From: Myxococcota bacterium
GTDB taxonomy: Bacteria > Myxococcota_A > UBA796
Length of the DNA: 64,000 bases
NCBI GenBank assembly: GCA_029251165.1
Contig: JAQXDW010000009.1
Coordinates: forward strand, 36,728-100,727
Direction of reading: 5' to 3'
Shown one piece after another: positions 52,336-60,962 of this stretch. Numbering within the stretch: the first letter of the stretch is position 1; each line of letters opens with the position of its first letter. Both the position numbers and the translations under genes were made by a program. Under the pieces are notes generated by a model. The model saw only the letters and a program-made list of their open reading frames with translations, was not told the DNA's origin and searched no databases.

Positions 52336-55300
52336 CTAATCCGTCGAGCCGTCGCAGTCGTTGTCCAGGCTGTCACCAGCGATCTCAAGCTGTGCAGGGC
52401 TGACGTCTGCGTCGGTGTCGTCACAGTCTCCGCCGTCCTCGGTGAAGCCGTCGCCATCGTCGTCGTAGTGGTCGGTTCCCTCATCCACCACGCCATCGCA
52501 GTCGTTGTCGCGCCAGTCTTCAAGCTCTGCTGCTGCTGGAGAGATGGCAGCGTCGGTGTCGTCGCAGTCACCGCTCTCCTCGCTGAAGCCGTCGCCGTCG
52601 TCGTCGTAGGCTGTGGTGCCCTCGTCGATGGTGCCGTCGCAGTCCTCGTCGACACCATCCGCGGTCTCCTCTGCGCCGGGGTGCACGTCGCCGTCTTGCC
52701 CGTCGCAGTCTCCGCCGAGCGCGGTGTAGCCGTCACCGTCGGGATCCTCGCTGCCGAGGTCAACCACACCGTCGCAGTCATCGTCGATGCCGTTGTTGTC
52801 GGTCTCTGAGGCCCCGGGGCCGACCGCGTCGTCGTCGTCGTTGCAGTCGCCGTCGTCTTCGCTGAAGCCATCGCCGTCGTCGTCGTAGGCTGTGGTGCCC
52901 TCGTCGACGGTGCCGTCGCAGTTCTCGTCGATGCCGTCGGCGGTTTCTTCCGCACCGGGCCGGACGCTGGGATCGGTGTCGTCGCAGTCGCCGGTGCAGG
53001 AGGTGAAGCCATCTCCGTCGACGTCATAGAGCGCCGGGGTACCGCCGGTGCAGTCGTTGCCGAGCAGGTCGACGGCCACCTCTGTTGCGCCCTCGGAGAA
53101 GCGGAGGATGAGGGTGCCGTCAGCGGCCACGGTGTCCTCAGGCGTGAACCGCACAGTGAGCTGACGCTCTTCGTCGGGGCGGATGCTCTCGATGGTGCCG
53201 TCGGTGGTGAACGCTGCGTCTCCGTCGAGGGTCTGGCTCAGGGGCAGCTCCAGCGTGCCCGTGTTTCGGATGGTGAGCAGCTCGGTGACGCTGCTGCCCT
53301 CGACCGCGCCGAAGTCGATCCGAGCCGGCCAGACCTGGACGCGGCTCTCGGCGGCCTGTGCACGGAAGTAGATCGCCTGAGACGCCTCGCTGGCATCGGA
53401 CGCCAGGACGAACTCTGCGCGGTGCGGGCCGACCTCGGCAGGGGTGAAGGTGAACACCAGCGCGCCCTGCTCACCGCTGACGAGCTGATCGGGCCAGTCG
53501 TCGACGGTGAATGCCGCGGCAGGATCCGCGCCCACCTCGACGCCGCTGATGTTGACCGTGCCGGCACCCACGCTGATCAGCCCGACCTCGATGGTCTGGC
53601 TCACGCCCACCGCCACGACGCCGAGATCGATCAGCGCCTCGTCGATGAGGAGGCTGCGAGAGCTGCTCTGTACCGTGCTGTCAAACGAGCAGCCGGTCGC
53701 CAGGAGAGCGAGCATCGGCAGCCACCGACGTCGGCGGAGCAGCACCAGGCTCGCCGCCAGCAGCCACAGACCGCCAGGAGCTGAGGTGGTCGCGCAGCCG
53801 CTCTTGTCGGGCGTGAGCATCTCTTCTTCCTCCTCGCCGTCGCAGCCCTCATCGACCGCTCCGCTGCAATTGTTGTCCACGCCGTCGCAGAATTCGTAGG
53901 CACCAGGGTAGGTCCAGAAGTCGGCGTCGTCGCAGTCGCCGTCGTCGGCGGAGTAGCCGTCGGTGTCGTTGTCGAAGCTGCCGAAGCCCTCGTCGATGTC
54001 ATCGTCGCAGTCGTTGTCAAAGCCGTCGTCGAGCTCGTCGGCGTCCGGGTAGATGGTGCTGTCTGCATCGTCGCAGTCGCCCGCCCACTCGGTCCAGCCG
54101 TCACCGTCGTCGTCGGACTGGTCGGAGTGCTCATCGACGGTGCCGTCGCAGTCATCGTCGATGCCGTTGTCGGCCAGCTCCGGGGCGTCGGGACCGATGT
54201 CTGCGTCGGCGTCGTTGCAGTCTCCTTGTTCCTCGCTCAGCCCATCACCGTCGTCGTCGTAGGCGATGGTCCCCTCATCGACGAGGCCGTCGCAGTCTTC
54301 ATCGATGCCGTCGGCGGTCTCTGCTGCGCCGGGGTGGATCGTGGGGTCGTCGTCGTCGCAGTCGCCGGCGTCCTCGAGGTACCCATCGCCGTCGGGATCG
54401 AAGCGCCCGCTGTCGACGGTGCCGTCGCAGTCATCGTCGATGCCGTTGCCGTCGGTCTCTGAGGTGCCTGGGCTGACGAGCGGGCTGTCGTCGTTGCAGT
54501 CGCCGTCGTCTTCGCTGAAGCCATCGCCGTCGTCGTCGTAGGCTGTGGTGCCCTCGTCGACGGTGCCGTCGCAGTCCTCGTCGACACCATCCGAGGTCTC
54601 TGCGGCTCCCGGACGCACGAGCGGGTCGCTGTCGTCGCAGTCTCCACCATCCTCGGTGTAGCCGTCGCCGTCATCATCGTACTGGCGGGTGCCTTCATCG
54701 ACGGTGCCGTCGCAGTCCTCGTCGACACCATCTGCGGACTCAGCGGCGCCCGGGTTGGTGGCAGCGTCGGTGTCGTCGCAGTCGGTCCCGCCGCCGTCGA
54801 GGCCATCGTAGCCGTCTCCGTCGATGTCGGTGAGGTCGTCGCCGTCGCAGTCCTGGTCGACGCCGTCGTAGGGGGTCTCGTCTGCTCCTGGGTAGACGTC
54901 AGCGTCAGTGTCATCGCAGTCGCTGCTGTCGGACTGGTGGCCGGTGGGTGCTGAGCAGTCCTCGGTGGCAGCGCTGGCATCGCCGAAGCCGTCGGCGTCG
55001 TCGTCAGCGTACCAGGTCATGCGATCGGTGGCGTCGGTGTCGATGCTCCCGTCGCAGTCGTTGTCGATGCCGTCGCAGACCTCCTCGGCGTCTGGATTCA
55101 CCGCCGGGTCGGTGTCGTCGCAGTCGTCGCTGTCGCTGACGTAGCCAGAAGGAGCGCCGCAGTCCTCGGTATCATCGCTGGCATCGCCGAAGCCGTCGGC
55201 GTCGTCGTCAGCGTACCAGGTCGTGCGATCGGTGGCGTCGGTGTCGATGTCACCGTCGCAGTCGTTGTCCTCGCCGTCGCAGACCTCCTCGGCGTCGGGG

Positions 55301-57174
55301 TTGATCGCGGCGTCGGTGTCGTCGCAGTCGGCGTCGTTGCTGACGTAGCCAGAGGGCGCGCCGCAGTCCTCGGTGGTGTCGTCGGCATCGCCGAAGCCGT
55401 CGGCGTCGTCGTCGGCATAGTAGGTGGTCGTGCCGGCGGAGCCTTCGTCGACGCTGCCGTCGCAGTCGTTGTCCGCGCCATCACAGATCTCGGTCGCTCC
55501 GGGGTGGATGCTGGCGTCGGCGTCATCGCAGTCGGTGTCGTCAGAGACGGCCCCGGAGGGCTGGGAGCACGCGGTGGTGGTGCTGCTGGTGTCGCCGTAG
55601 CCGTCGCCGTCGGTGTCGTCGTAGAAGGTCTCCTGGTCGGTGGCGTCGGTGTCGACGTCTCCGTCGCAGTCGTTGTCGATGCCGTCGCAGACCTCCTCGG
55701 CGTCGGGGTTGATCGCGGCGTCGGTGTCGTCGCAGTCGTCCTCTGCGGCGTAGCCGTCGCCGTCAGCGTCGGTCCCAGCGCCGACAAAGACGTAGACCGA
55801 GCCCGAGGAGGAGCCGCTGGGGTCGTCACCGGGAGCACCGATGATGAGGTCGCCGAAGCCGTCTCCGTCGAAGTCCCCGCCGCCAGAGACTGCGCGACCG
55901 AGCTGATCGGAGGTGCCGCCGTCGCTGGCGGAGAGCTTGTCCTCGTCCTGCATCCCGGAGGTCGCGCCGTAGTAGACATACGCCGCGCCGAGGTCGGTCT
56001 TGCCGCTGGTGTCCTCGAGGTAGGCACCGATGACGACGTCGTCGTAGCCGTCGCCGTCGATGTCTCCAGCGGAGGAGACCGCGATGCCGTAGTAGTCGCT
56101 GCTCGCAGCGTCGCTGGCGGTCAGTTCTTCTTCGGTGGTGGAATCGATGCCGGCGGAGGAGCCCTGGTAGAGGTAGGCGCTGCCGTGACCTCCGGTGGTC
56201 GGCGCGCCGACGATGACATCGTCGTAGCCGTCTCCGTTGACGTCTCCAGCCCCGGCGACGGATGAACCCATGCGGTCGGATCCGGAGCCGGAGGCTGCCG
56301 TGAGCTTCTCCTCTGAGGTCGCCGAGACTCCGGCAGAGGAGCCCCGGTAGACGTAGGCCGCGCCGGCATTGTAGCCACCATCTGCGTCTCCGTAGGCGCC
56401 GATGATGACATCGCTGTAGCCGTCTCCATCGACATCTCCAGCCCCGGAGACGGTGGCGCCGAGGTAGGCGTACGAGGCGCCGTCGCTGGCGACGAGCTTG
56501 TCCTCTGAGGCGGTCGAGATGCCGGTCGCGGTGCCGTAGTAGACGTAGGCAGAGCCGGAGGTCGCGCCGGCGTCGTCGTCGCCATATGCGCCGACGATGA
56601 CATCGTCGTAGCCGTCTCCATCGACATCTCCAGCCGCGCTCACGGCGTAGCCATAGTGGTCGTTGGTGTTGCCATCTGAGGCGGTGAGTTTCTCCTCTGA
56701 GGCGGTCGAGATGCCGGCGGAGGAGCCGAAGTAGACGTAGGCGGAGCCGGAGTAGGAGCCGCTGTCGTCGTCGGCATAGGCACCAACGATGACATCGTCG
56801 TAGCCGTCTCCATCGACATCCCCGGCCCGGGAGACCGCCCAGCCGAAGAAGTCGAATGAGGCATCATCGCTGGCGACGAGCTTGTCCTCGGTGGTGGTGT
56901 CGATGCCGGAGGCGGCTCCGTAGTAGATGTAGGCGGATCCGGCGGAGGAACCACCGTCATCGTCGAGGTAAGCACCGACGATGACATCGTCATAGCCGTC
57001 GCCGTTGAGGTCCCCAGCGACCGCTACAGCGTAGCCGAACTGGTCGCCATAGGCGTTGTCTGAAGCGGTGAATCCGGCTTCTTCGGAGGTCGTGATTCGC
57101 GCCTTGACTGCCGCCAGCATTGGACGCTCGTCGGGGGGACGGCAGGCAGTGAGCACAAGCAGAACGGCGGACAT
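52336..57174 (-). CDS. 1612-residue FG-GAP/MopE repeat protein, apparently two secreted proteins fused in frame
   Basis: The protein starts MSAVLLVLTAC, a lipoprotein signal (Cys 11). Residues ~35-455 have eight or so FG-GAP blades (VAGDLNGDGYDDVIVGAY). Residues ~466-1110 have a long array of MopE-type units (DCDDTDAAINPDAEEVCDG, VDEDCDGTVDEG). Residues ~1118-1150 form a MYXO-CTERM-like tail (SGCATTSAPGGLWLLAASL then LVLLRRRRW). Four residues later a second lipoprotein signal begins in the same frame (MLALLATGC, Met 1154 at 53715). It is followed by choice-of-anchor-D/ASH-like beta domains (EALIDLGVVAVGVSQTIEV; IDFGAVEGSSVTELLTI) and another MopE array. It reads as two genes whose separating stop is missing, either a real fusion or an assembly/indel effect. 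Confidence 0.85.
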   Translation of the reverse strand: MSAVLLVLTACRPPDERPMLAAVKARITTSEEAGFTASDNAYGDQFGYAVAVAGDLNGDGYDDVIVGAYLDDDGGSSAGSAYIYYGAASGIDTTTEDKLVASDDASFDFFGWAVSRAGDVDGDGYDDVIVGAYADDDSGSYSGSAYVYFGSSAGISTASEEKLTASDGNTNDHYGYAVSAAGDVDGDGYDDVIVGAYGDDDAGATSGSAYVYYGTATGISTASEDKLVASDGASYAYLGATVSGAGDVDGDGYSDVIIGAYGDADGGYNAGAAYVYRGSSAGVSATSEEKLTAASGSGSDRMGSSVAGAGDVNGDGYDDVIVGAPTTGGHGSAYLYQGSSAGIDSTTEEELTASDAASSDYYGIAVSSAGDIDGDGYDDVVIGAYLEDTSGKTDLGAAYVYYGATSGMQDEDKLSASDGGTSDQLGRAVSGGGDFDGDGFGDLIIGAPGDDPSGSSSGSVYVFVGAGTDADGDGYAAEDDCDDTDAAINPDAEEVCDGIDNDCDGDVDTDATDQETFYDDTDGDGYGDTSSTTTACSQPSGAVSDDTDCDDADASIHPGATEICDGADNDCDGSVDEGSAGTTTYYADDDADGFGDADDTTEDCGAPSGYVSNDADCDDTDAAINPDAEEVCDGEDNDCDGDIDTDATDRTTWYADDDADGFGDASDDTEDCGAPSGYVSDSDDCDDTDPAVNPDAEEVCDGIDNDCDGSIDTDATDRMTWYADDDADGFGDASAATEDCSAPTGHQSDSSDCDDTDADVYPGADETPYDGVDQDCDGDDLTDIDGDGYDGLDGGGTDCDDTDAATNPGAAESADGVDEDCDGTVDEGTRQYDDDGDGYTEDGGDCDDSDPLVRPGAAETSDGVDEDCDGTVDEGTTAYDDDGDGFSEDDGDCNDDSPLVSPGTSETDGNGIDDDCDGTVDSGRFDPDGDGYLEDAGDCDDDDPTIHPGAAETADGIDEDCDGLVDEGTIAYDDDGDGLSEEQGDCNDADADIGPDAPELADNGIDDDCDGTVDEHSDQSDDDGDGWTEWAGDCDDADSTIYPDADELDDGFDNDCDDDIDEGFGSFDNDTDGYSADDGDCDDADFWTYPGAYEFCDGVDNNCSGAVDEGCDGEEEEEMLTPDKSGCATTSAPGGLWLLAASLVLLRRRRWLPMLALLATGCSFDSTVQSSSRSLLIDEALIDLGVVAVGVSQTIEVGLISVGAGTVNISGVEVGADPAAAFTVDDWPDQLVSGEQGALVFTFTPAEVGPHRAEFVLASDASEASQAIYFRAQAAESRVQVWPARIDFGAVEGSSVTELLTIRNTGTLELPLSQTLDGDAAFTTDGTIESIRPDEERQLTVRFTPEDTVAADGTLILRFSEGATEVAVDLLGNDCTGGTPALYDVDGDGFTSCTGDCDDTDPSVRPGAEETADGIDENCDGTVDEGTTAYDDDGDGFSEDDGDCNDDDDAVGPGASETDNNGIDDDCDGVVDLGSEDPDGDGYTALGGDCDGQDGDVHPGAEETADGVDEDCDGTIDEGTTAYDDDGDGFSEESGDCDDTDAAISPAAAELEDWRDNDCDGVVDEGTDHYDDDGDGFTEDGGDCDDTDADVSPAQLEIAGDSLDNDCDGSTD
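53713..53830 (-). other. junction: sorting tail followed by internal lipoprotein signal
   Basis: Reading on the minus strand, codons for a Cys/Gly patch, a hydrophobic helix and RRRR are followed after W-L-P by ATG (53715) and LALLATGC. An end-type sorting signal beside a start-type signal in one frame marks the former gene boundary. Internal initiation at 53715 could yield a separate 459-residue lipoprotein. No convincing Shine-Dalgarno sequence is seen before 53715. Confidence 0.75.
53850..55770 (-). repeat. array of MopE-type Cys/Asp-rich coding repeats
   Basis: About 90-190-base units encode DCDD-x-D-x12-E-x-CDG-x-DNDCDG-x-x-D. Several are near-identical at the DNA level (for example around 55040-55130, 55210-55300 and 55640-55720). 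A second array from 52336 to 53010 uses the same unit. Confidence 0.85.
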
Positions 57175-57297
57175 CTCGGCTCCAGTGCGGCTCTCTACAA
57201 TAGCCGCCTGATCAGCACTCCTGCACGACGACAGGGTGTCTTATGGACTCACGACGTGTCGCTGCATGCTGTAGAGGGGCAGGAGCGCGTCCTCGTC

Positions 57298-59274
57298 TCA
57301 CGGCGTGGGGTGCCCGTCTAGACGAAGCTGGAAGAGAAAATAGGTCGGTGTGCAGAAGCCCACTCCGGCGTCTTCGACGGCCTTCCCGGCCTCGTCAGGC
57401 ACGCTGGAGAGCTGGTGGGGGAGGGCCTGGCAGATGTAGTCCTCTCGACAGAACCGATCGATGCTGCAGCTGTCGACCATGCCGCGGCCCACGATGCCCG
57501 ACAGGCAGCGGTGAAAGTCGCCCTCCACGCACTGATCAAACTTGCTGCCGCCGACAACCGCGCAGATGTCAGGTGACGTCGTGGCGTCGGTGAGGGCCCG
57601 CTCCTCGGTGGTGCAGCGGCGATAGGCCCGGCCGAGGGGCACTCCGATGACGGTCGGTCGGCAGTTGAGGCTGTCGGTCGTGAACCGCTTGTCCTCTGCG
57701 AGCCCGTAGAGCTGGGTGCTGGAGAAGGTGTCGCGGTAGGCGTGGAGGTTGAACGGGACGTCGACACGCTCGGCAGCGGTGATGGTCCCCGCGCGACAGG
57801 TCATTCCTGCGGACAGCCCGGCGACGGATTCCGGAACGCACTGGCCGAATTCAACGGCAGAAGATGCATCTGCGGCGACCACCGTGCAGACCTCGCCGTC
57901 CTGTGCGCAGCCCCATGGGGCTGCCAGGAGGTCCCAGCTTGCCGGCGGGACGCAGGTCGCGTTGGAGCCGACGTCTGGGATGCCTTCGGCGCTCGGGGCC
58001 GGTGCGAGCGGGTGAGGACGGTGGCGATCCGGTGCACGACCGCTGCCCAGCGCTGCGACGTAGGCCCGTCGGCGATCCCGCTCTCGGTGGTAGTGCTCGG
58101 AGAAGGGGAGCTGGAGGCGGTTGGTGACTCCAGAGACGGCGAGATCGTCTTCGCCGAGGAAGTGGAAGCCGGCGGTCGAGGCGGCCTGGTGGCAGCCCAT
58201 GCAGGTGCCGGCGTTGAGTCGCTCGATGACCTCTGCGGCCGAGCCGAGGGTGTCGGGGTACCCCGCGACAGGAAGATCGGAGACCTCCAGCAGGGCATCG
58301 AGCGGCTTGTTGGCGCTGCGGTTGATCCCGAGGGTGGACCAGGACAGCGCGGTGGTTGCCAGCAGGTGCTCGGGGAGCTGGTAGACCCCGTCTCCGATGC
58401 CATCGAGGTTGTCGAGGATGGCCTCCAGCAGCTCCGCCTGGAGCGCGGGGTCGGCGCGGATGCGAGCAACATCGGGGGTGTTCTCCAGGGGGCGGGCGAC
58501 CATCGCGCCGTCCTGCTCGGCGTAGACCTTGAGGAGGTAGAGGGCCTGGCCTGCAAACGTGGTCTCCACGCCAGAGGGAAAGCGCACGATCTGGGCATTC
58601 AGCTCGACCTGCTTCAGCGGCAGTACCCGCAGCTTCTCCAGCCGATCGTCCGGCTCAGAGGACCACCACTGCGCCGCAGCGTGGCAGCCGTCTTCTTCCG
58701 GCCACGACAGCACGGCGTTGACCGTCACTGGCAGCCGAGAGCCGATCATCTCGGCCCCTGTCTCGATCTGGTAGGCCAGCCGATACAGCAGCCTCACCTC
58801 GCCGCAGCCGCCCACGAATTCCCGCCGGTCGAGTCGGTTGATGACCCCGATGAGCTGAAAGAACGACGTGTCTGAGGTGAACCAGCGGGGGTCGAGCCGA
58901 CGCCCGACGTTGCTGGCTGGCCACCGGGTTGCTGCTCGGTGATCGACGACGAGATCCCGGTCGAGCCGGGCAGCCAGCGCCACGGCTTCGTCGCCCCAGC
59001 CGGCAGCGAGCTGCTGGTAGTGCGTGCTGTGTTCGGCCATCCAGGCTGTCGTGGGTCGCTCGGGGGGCTCTGGAGCGCCGAGAACGGCAGCGAGTCCGAG
59101 CCCGCCAGCCTCCAGCGCTGCGAGCGCATCCGGCGCGATGATCTCCACGGTCACGTCATCTGGTGAGATTGATGGCCGCAGGGGCGAGGCTGCGACGGGT
59201 GGGGACGGTGGCGGGGGTGGCGGCGGAGCCGGCGTCTTGTCCATGCAGCCGAGCAGCAGCGCGGTCAGGAGCAT
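57298..59274 (-). CDS. secreted lipoprotein with a single CxxCH heme-binding-type motif
   Basis: This 658-residue protein has its start taken at ATG 59274 (MLLTALLLGC, Cys 10); ATG 59325 would add a basic n-region and overlap the upstream gene by 41 bases. A Pro-rich spacer (APPPPPPPSPPVAASP) follows. The body (~80-400) has FFQLIGVINRLDRREFVGGC and GEVRLLYRLAYQIETGAEM. At about residue 355 NAGTCMGCHQAAS is a CxxCH covalent heme attachment site. The C-terminal ~200 residues are Cys-rich (ATCVPPASWDLLAAPWGC). It may be an extracytoplasmic redox protein or peroxidase-like; the family is not identified. Confidence 0.78.
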   Translation of the reverse strand: MLLTALLLGCMDKTPAPPPPPPPSPPVAASPLRPSISPDDVTVEIIAPDALAALEAGGLGLAAVLGAPEPPERPTTAWMAEHSTHYQQLAAGWGDEAVALAARLDRDLVVDHRAATRWPASNVGRRLDPRWFTSDTSFFQLIGVINRLDRREFVGGCGEVRLLYRLAYQIETGAEMIGSRLPVTVNAVLSWPEEDGCHAAAQWWSSEPDDRLEKLRVLPLKQVELNAQIVRFPSGVETTFAGQALYLLKVYAEQDGAMVARPLENTPDVARIRADPALQAELLEAILDNLDGIGDGVYQLPEHLLATTALSWSTLGINRSANKPLDALLEVSDLPVAGYPDTLGSAAEVIERLNAGTCMGCHQAASTAGFHFLGEDDLAVSGVTNRLQLPFSEHYHRERDRRRAYVAALGSGRAPDRHRPHPLAPAPSAEGIPDVGSNATCVPPASWDLLAAPWGCAQDGEVCTVVAADASSAVEFGQCVPESVAGLSAGMTCRAGTITAAERVDVPFNLHAYRDTFSSTQLYGLAEDKRFTTDSLNCRPTVIGVPLGRAYRRCTTEERALTDATTSPDICAVVGGSKFDQCVEGDFHRCLSGIVGRGMVDSCSIDRFCREDYICQALPHQLSSVPDEAGKAVEDAGVGFCTPTYFLFQLRLDGHPTP

Positions 59275-59284
59275 GCCAGCGCAC

Positions 59285-59965
59285 TCACTGCGGCGGAGTC
59301 CCAGGCTTCGGGAGCGCCAGTGCATCTTCGATCACGGTGCTGGACTTGGCCGGCTCGGTCTCTTTCTTCTTCTGGGACCACGCCAGCCGACCCTCCAGCC
59401 GTGGGACGAGCAGACAGGCTTCGTCGTAGCCACCCTCGCAGGCCGCCACGACATCCGCCAGCGCGCCCTCGTGGTCGCCCTGAGCGCCGCGACAGAAGCT
59501 GCGCATCACCAGGGGCTCGGGATCTTCAGGGCGAAGCTCTTGGTAGAGGCCGATGCTCTCGATGACTGCTCCGCACTTCCGCTGCCCGATCAGGGCGCCG
59601 AGCTGTCGCTTCCGGGCATCTGCAAAGTCGGGCCGGGCGGCGATGGCCTTGGTAAATTCAGCGTCGGCCTCCTCCCAACTCAGCTCGGTCATGAAGCTCT
59701 CGCCGCGCAGGTAGAGGGCATCCGCGTCGTCTGGGTGCTCGACGAGCCATGCATCCAGCGCGGTCCGAGCCCCCTCGTTGTCTCTGGCAACGAGCTGATC
59801 AGCGATCGCTTGAAGCGTCGGTGAGAGCGGAGTGGAGGGCAGCTCCGGAGGGACATCAGTGGGACGAGCCTGAGGCGATGCTGCCGGAGGCGTCGGCTGA
59901 GCCAACTCTACTTGGGGCTCGGCAGGCTCGGTGTCGCAGCCCAGGATCAGCATCAGCAGGATCAT
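59285..59965 (-). CDS. TPR lipoprotein
   Basis: This 226-residue protein has GAGGAGACACC directly before ATG 59965. It has a short lipoprotein signal, MILLMLILGC (Cys 10), then a Pro/Ala/Glu spacer (EPAEPQVELAQPTPPAASPQ). TPR units follow at ~50-150 (DNEGARTALDAWLVEHPDDADALYL, EADAEFTKAIAARPDFADARK read in blocks). The C-terminus is basic, then Pro-rich. It is probably an envelope assembly or binding lipoprotein. It is followed after 10 bases by the CxxCH lipoprotein, likely cotranscribed. Confidence 0.8.
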   Translation of the reverse strand: MILLMLILGCDTEPAEPQVELAQPTPPAASPQARPTDVPPELPSTPLSPTLQAIADQLVARDNEGARTALDAWLVEHPDDADALYLRGESFMTELSWEEADAEFTKAIAARPDFADARKRQLGALIGQRKCGAVIESIGLYQELRPEDPEPLVMRSFCRGAQGDHEGALADVVAACEGGYDEACLLVPRLEGRLAWSQKKKETEPAKSSTVIEDALALPKPGTPPQ

Positions 59966-60028
59966 GGTGTCTCCTCAGCTTGCATTGTGTAACACCGAAG
60001 CCCGCAGTCGATGGGCACACAGAGCGGC

Positions 60029-60805
60029 TCAAGACTTTCGAGACTTCCGGGTGCGGCCCTTTGAGGAGCCCTTCCGGGGAGACTTTGCCTTTGCAGTGGG
60101 CTTCGCCTTTGCCGCGGGCTTCGCCTTTGCCGCGGGCGCTGCGGGTTCTGCCTTTGCCGCGGGTTCTGCCTTTGCCGCGGGCGCTGCCTTTGCCGCGGGC
60201 GCTGCCTGGGCAGCGACGATCTCATCGAAGCTCGCGGCGATCTCCTTGGCGGTGTGATCTGGAGCAGCACTGACCACTGTGCCGGAGACGCCGCTGGAGT
60301 GGTGGCTCAGCAGATAGCAGACCATCGAGGTGATGTCGTCTTCTCCTTGGCGCACTGCGTTGAGGGTGATCCGGTCTCCAGAGAGAGAGGCTGCCTGCTC
60401 GGTGACCACTTCAGCGGTGGCGGCATCAGCATTGACGGAGACGAGCATGCCGCCCCACTGCGACATCGTCGGCTGAGCGGCGCGAAGCAGCAGGCGCAGG
60501 TCGTCAGCTCCCGGACCGATGTGCACGATACCGCTGACCCAGTCCCAGCGATCCGGCGCGACGCCGACCATCTGTATGCAGTCCCGGATGTTCTTGAAGC
60601 CGCCATACGCCGGCAGCGCACCAGCGCCGCCCCGTCGCTTGATGGTGTTGACCAGTGCATCAGCAGCAGCCCGAACGGTTCCTGCGTTGGTCTTGTCATT
60701 TACGACGACTCGAGCGCCAGCCGCCGAGATGGCCAGGGCCAGGTTGTAGCCGATGTTGGTACCGGTGTCGGTAATCAGGACGACCCGTCCCTCCAGGATC
60801 CCCAT
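60029..60805 (-). CDS. SDR-fold protein lacking the catalytic YxxxK, with histone H1-like tail
   Basis: This 258-residue protein starts at ATG 60805 with GCGGAGCACTC upstream. Residues 1-190 have the short-chain dehydrogenase/reductase Rossmann pattern: VVLITDTGTNIGYNLALAI is the nucleotide loop (TGxxxGxN variant), ARVVVND follows, and RITLNAVRQGEDD matches the late N-A-V-x-P-G block. The expected S...YxxxK triad is absent; the region reads GGMLVSVNADAATAEVVTEQ. It is therefore probably a pseudoenzyme or altered reductase. Residues ~195-258 are an Ala/Lys/Pro tail (APAAKAKPAAKAKPTAKAKS) ending RKGSSKGRTRKSRKS, like histone H1 and other bacterial basic tails that bind DNA or polyphosphate. Confidence 0.8.
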   Translation of the reverse strand: MGILEGRVVLITDTGTNIGYNLALAISAAGARVVVNDKTNAGTVRAAADALVNTIKRRGGAGALPAYGGFKNIRDCIQMVGVAPDRWDWVSGIVHIGPGADDLRLLLRAAQPTMSQWGGMLVSVNADAATAEVVTEQAASLSGDRITLNAVRQGEDDITSMVCYLLSHHSSGVSGTVVSAAPDHTAKEIAASFDEIVAAQAAPAAKAAPAAKAEPAAKAEPAAPAAKAKPAAKAKPTAKAKSPRKGSSKGRTRKSRKS

Positions 60806-60962
60806 GAGTGCTCCGCTGTTTTTATGATGAGGTGCCCGGCTCGGGCGATCAGGCCTGATGATACCCCATGGGGCTTGCGCGCCGGCTCACGAGCCTTCCT
60901 CAAGCGGAGCGCTTTAGAGTTACCGTTGAGCAGTCGAAATTTTAGCACGAAGGGATCTTCGC

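Noticed and set aside
54127..54541. Short plus-strand frames over the MopE array
   Set aside because: Shadows of the Asp/Cys repeat codons on the other strand.
53840..55770. Regular repeats that might suggest a CRISPR array
   Set aside because: They are in-frame coding repeats (MopE units) of variable sequence with no spacer pattern and no cas genes.
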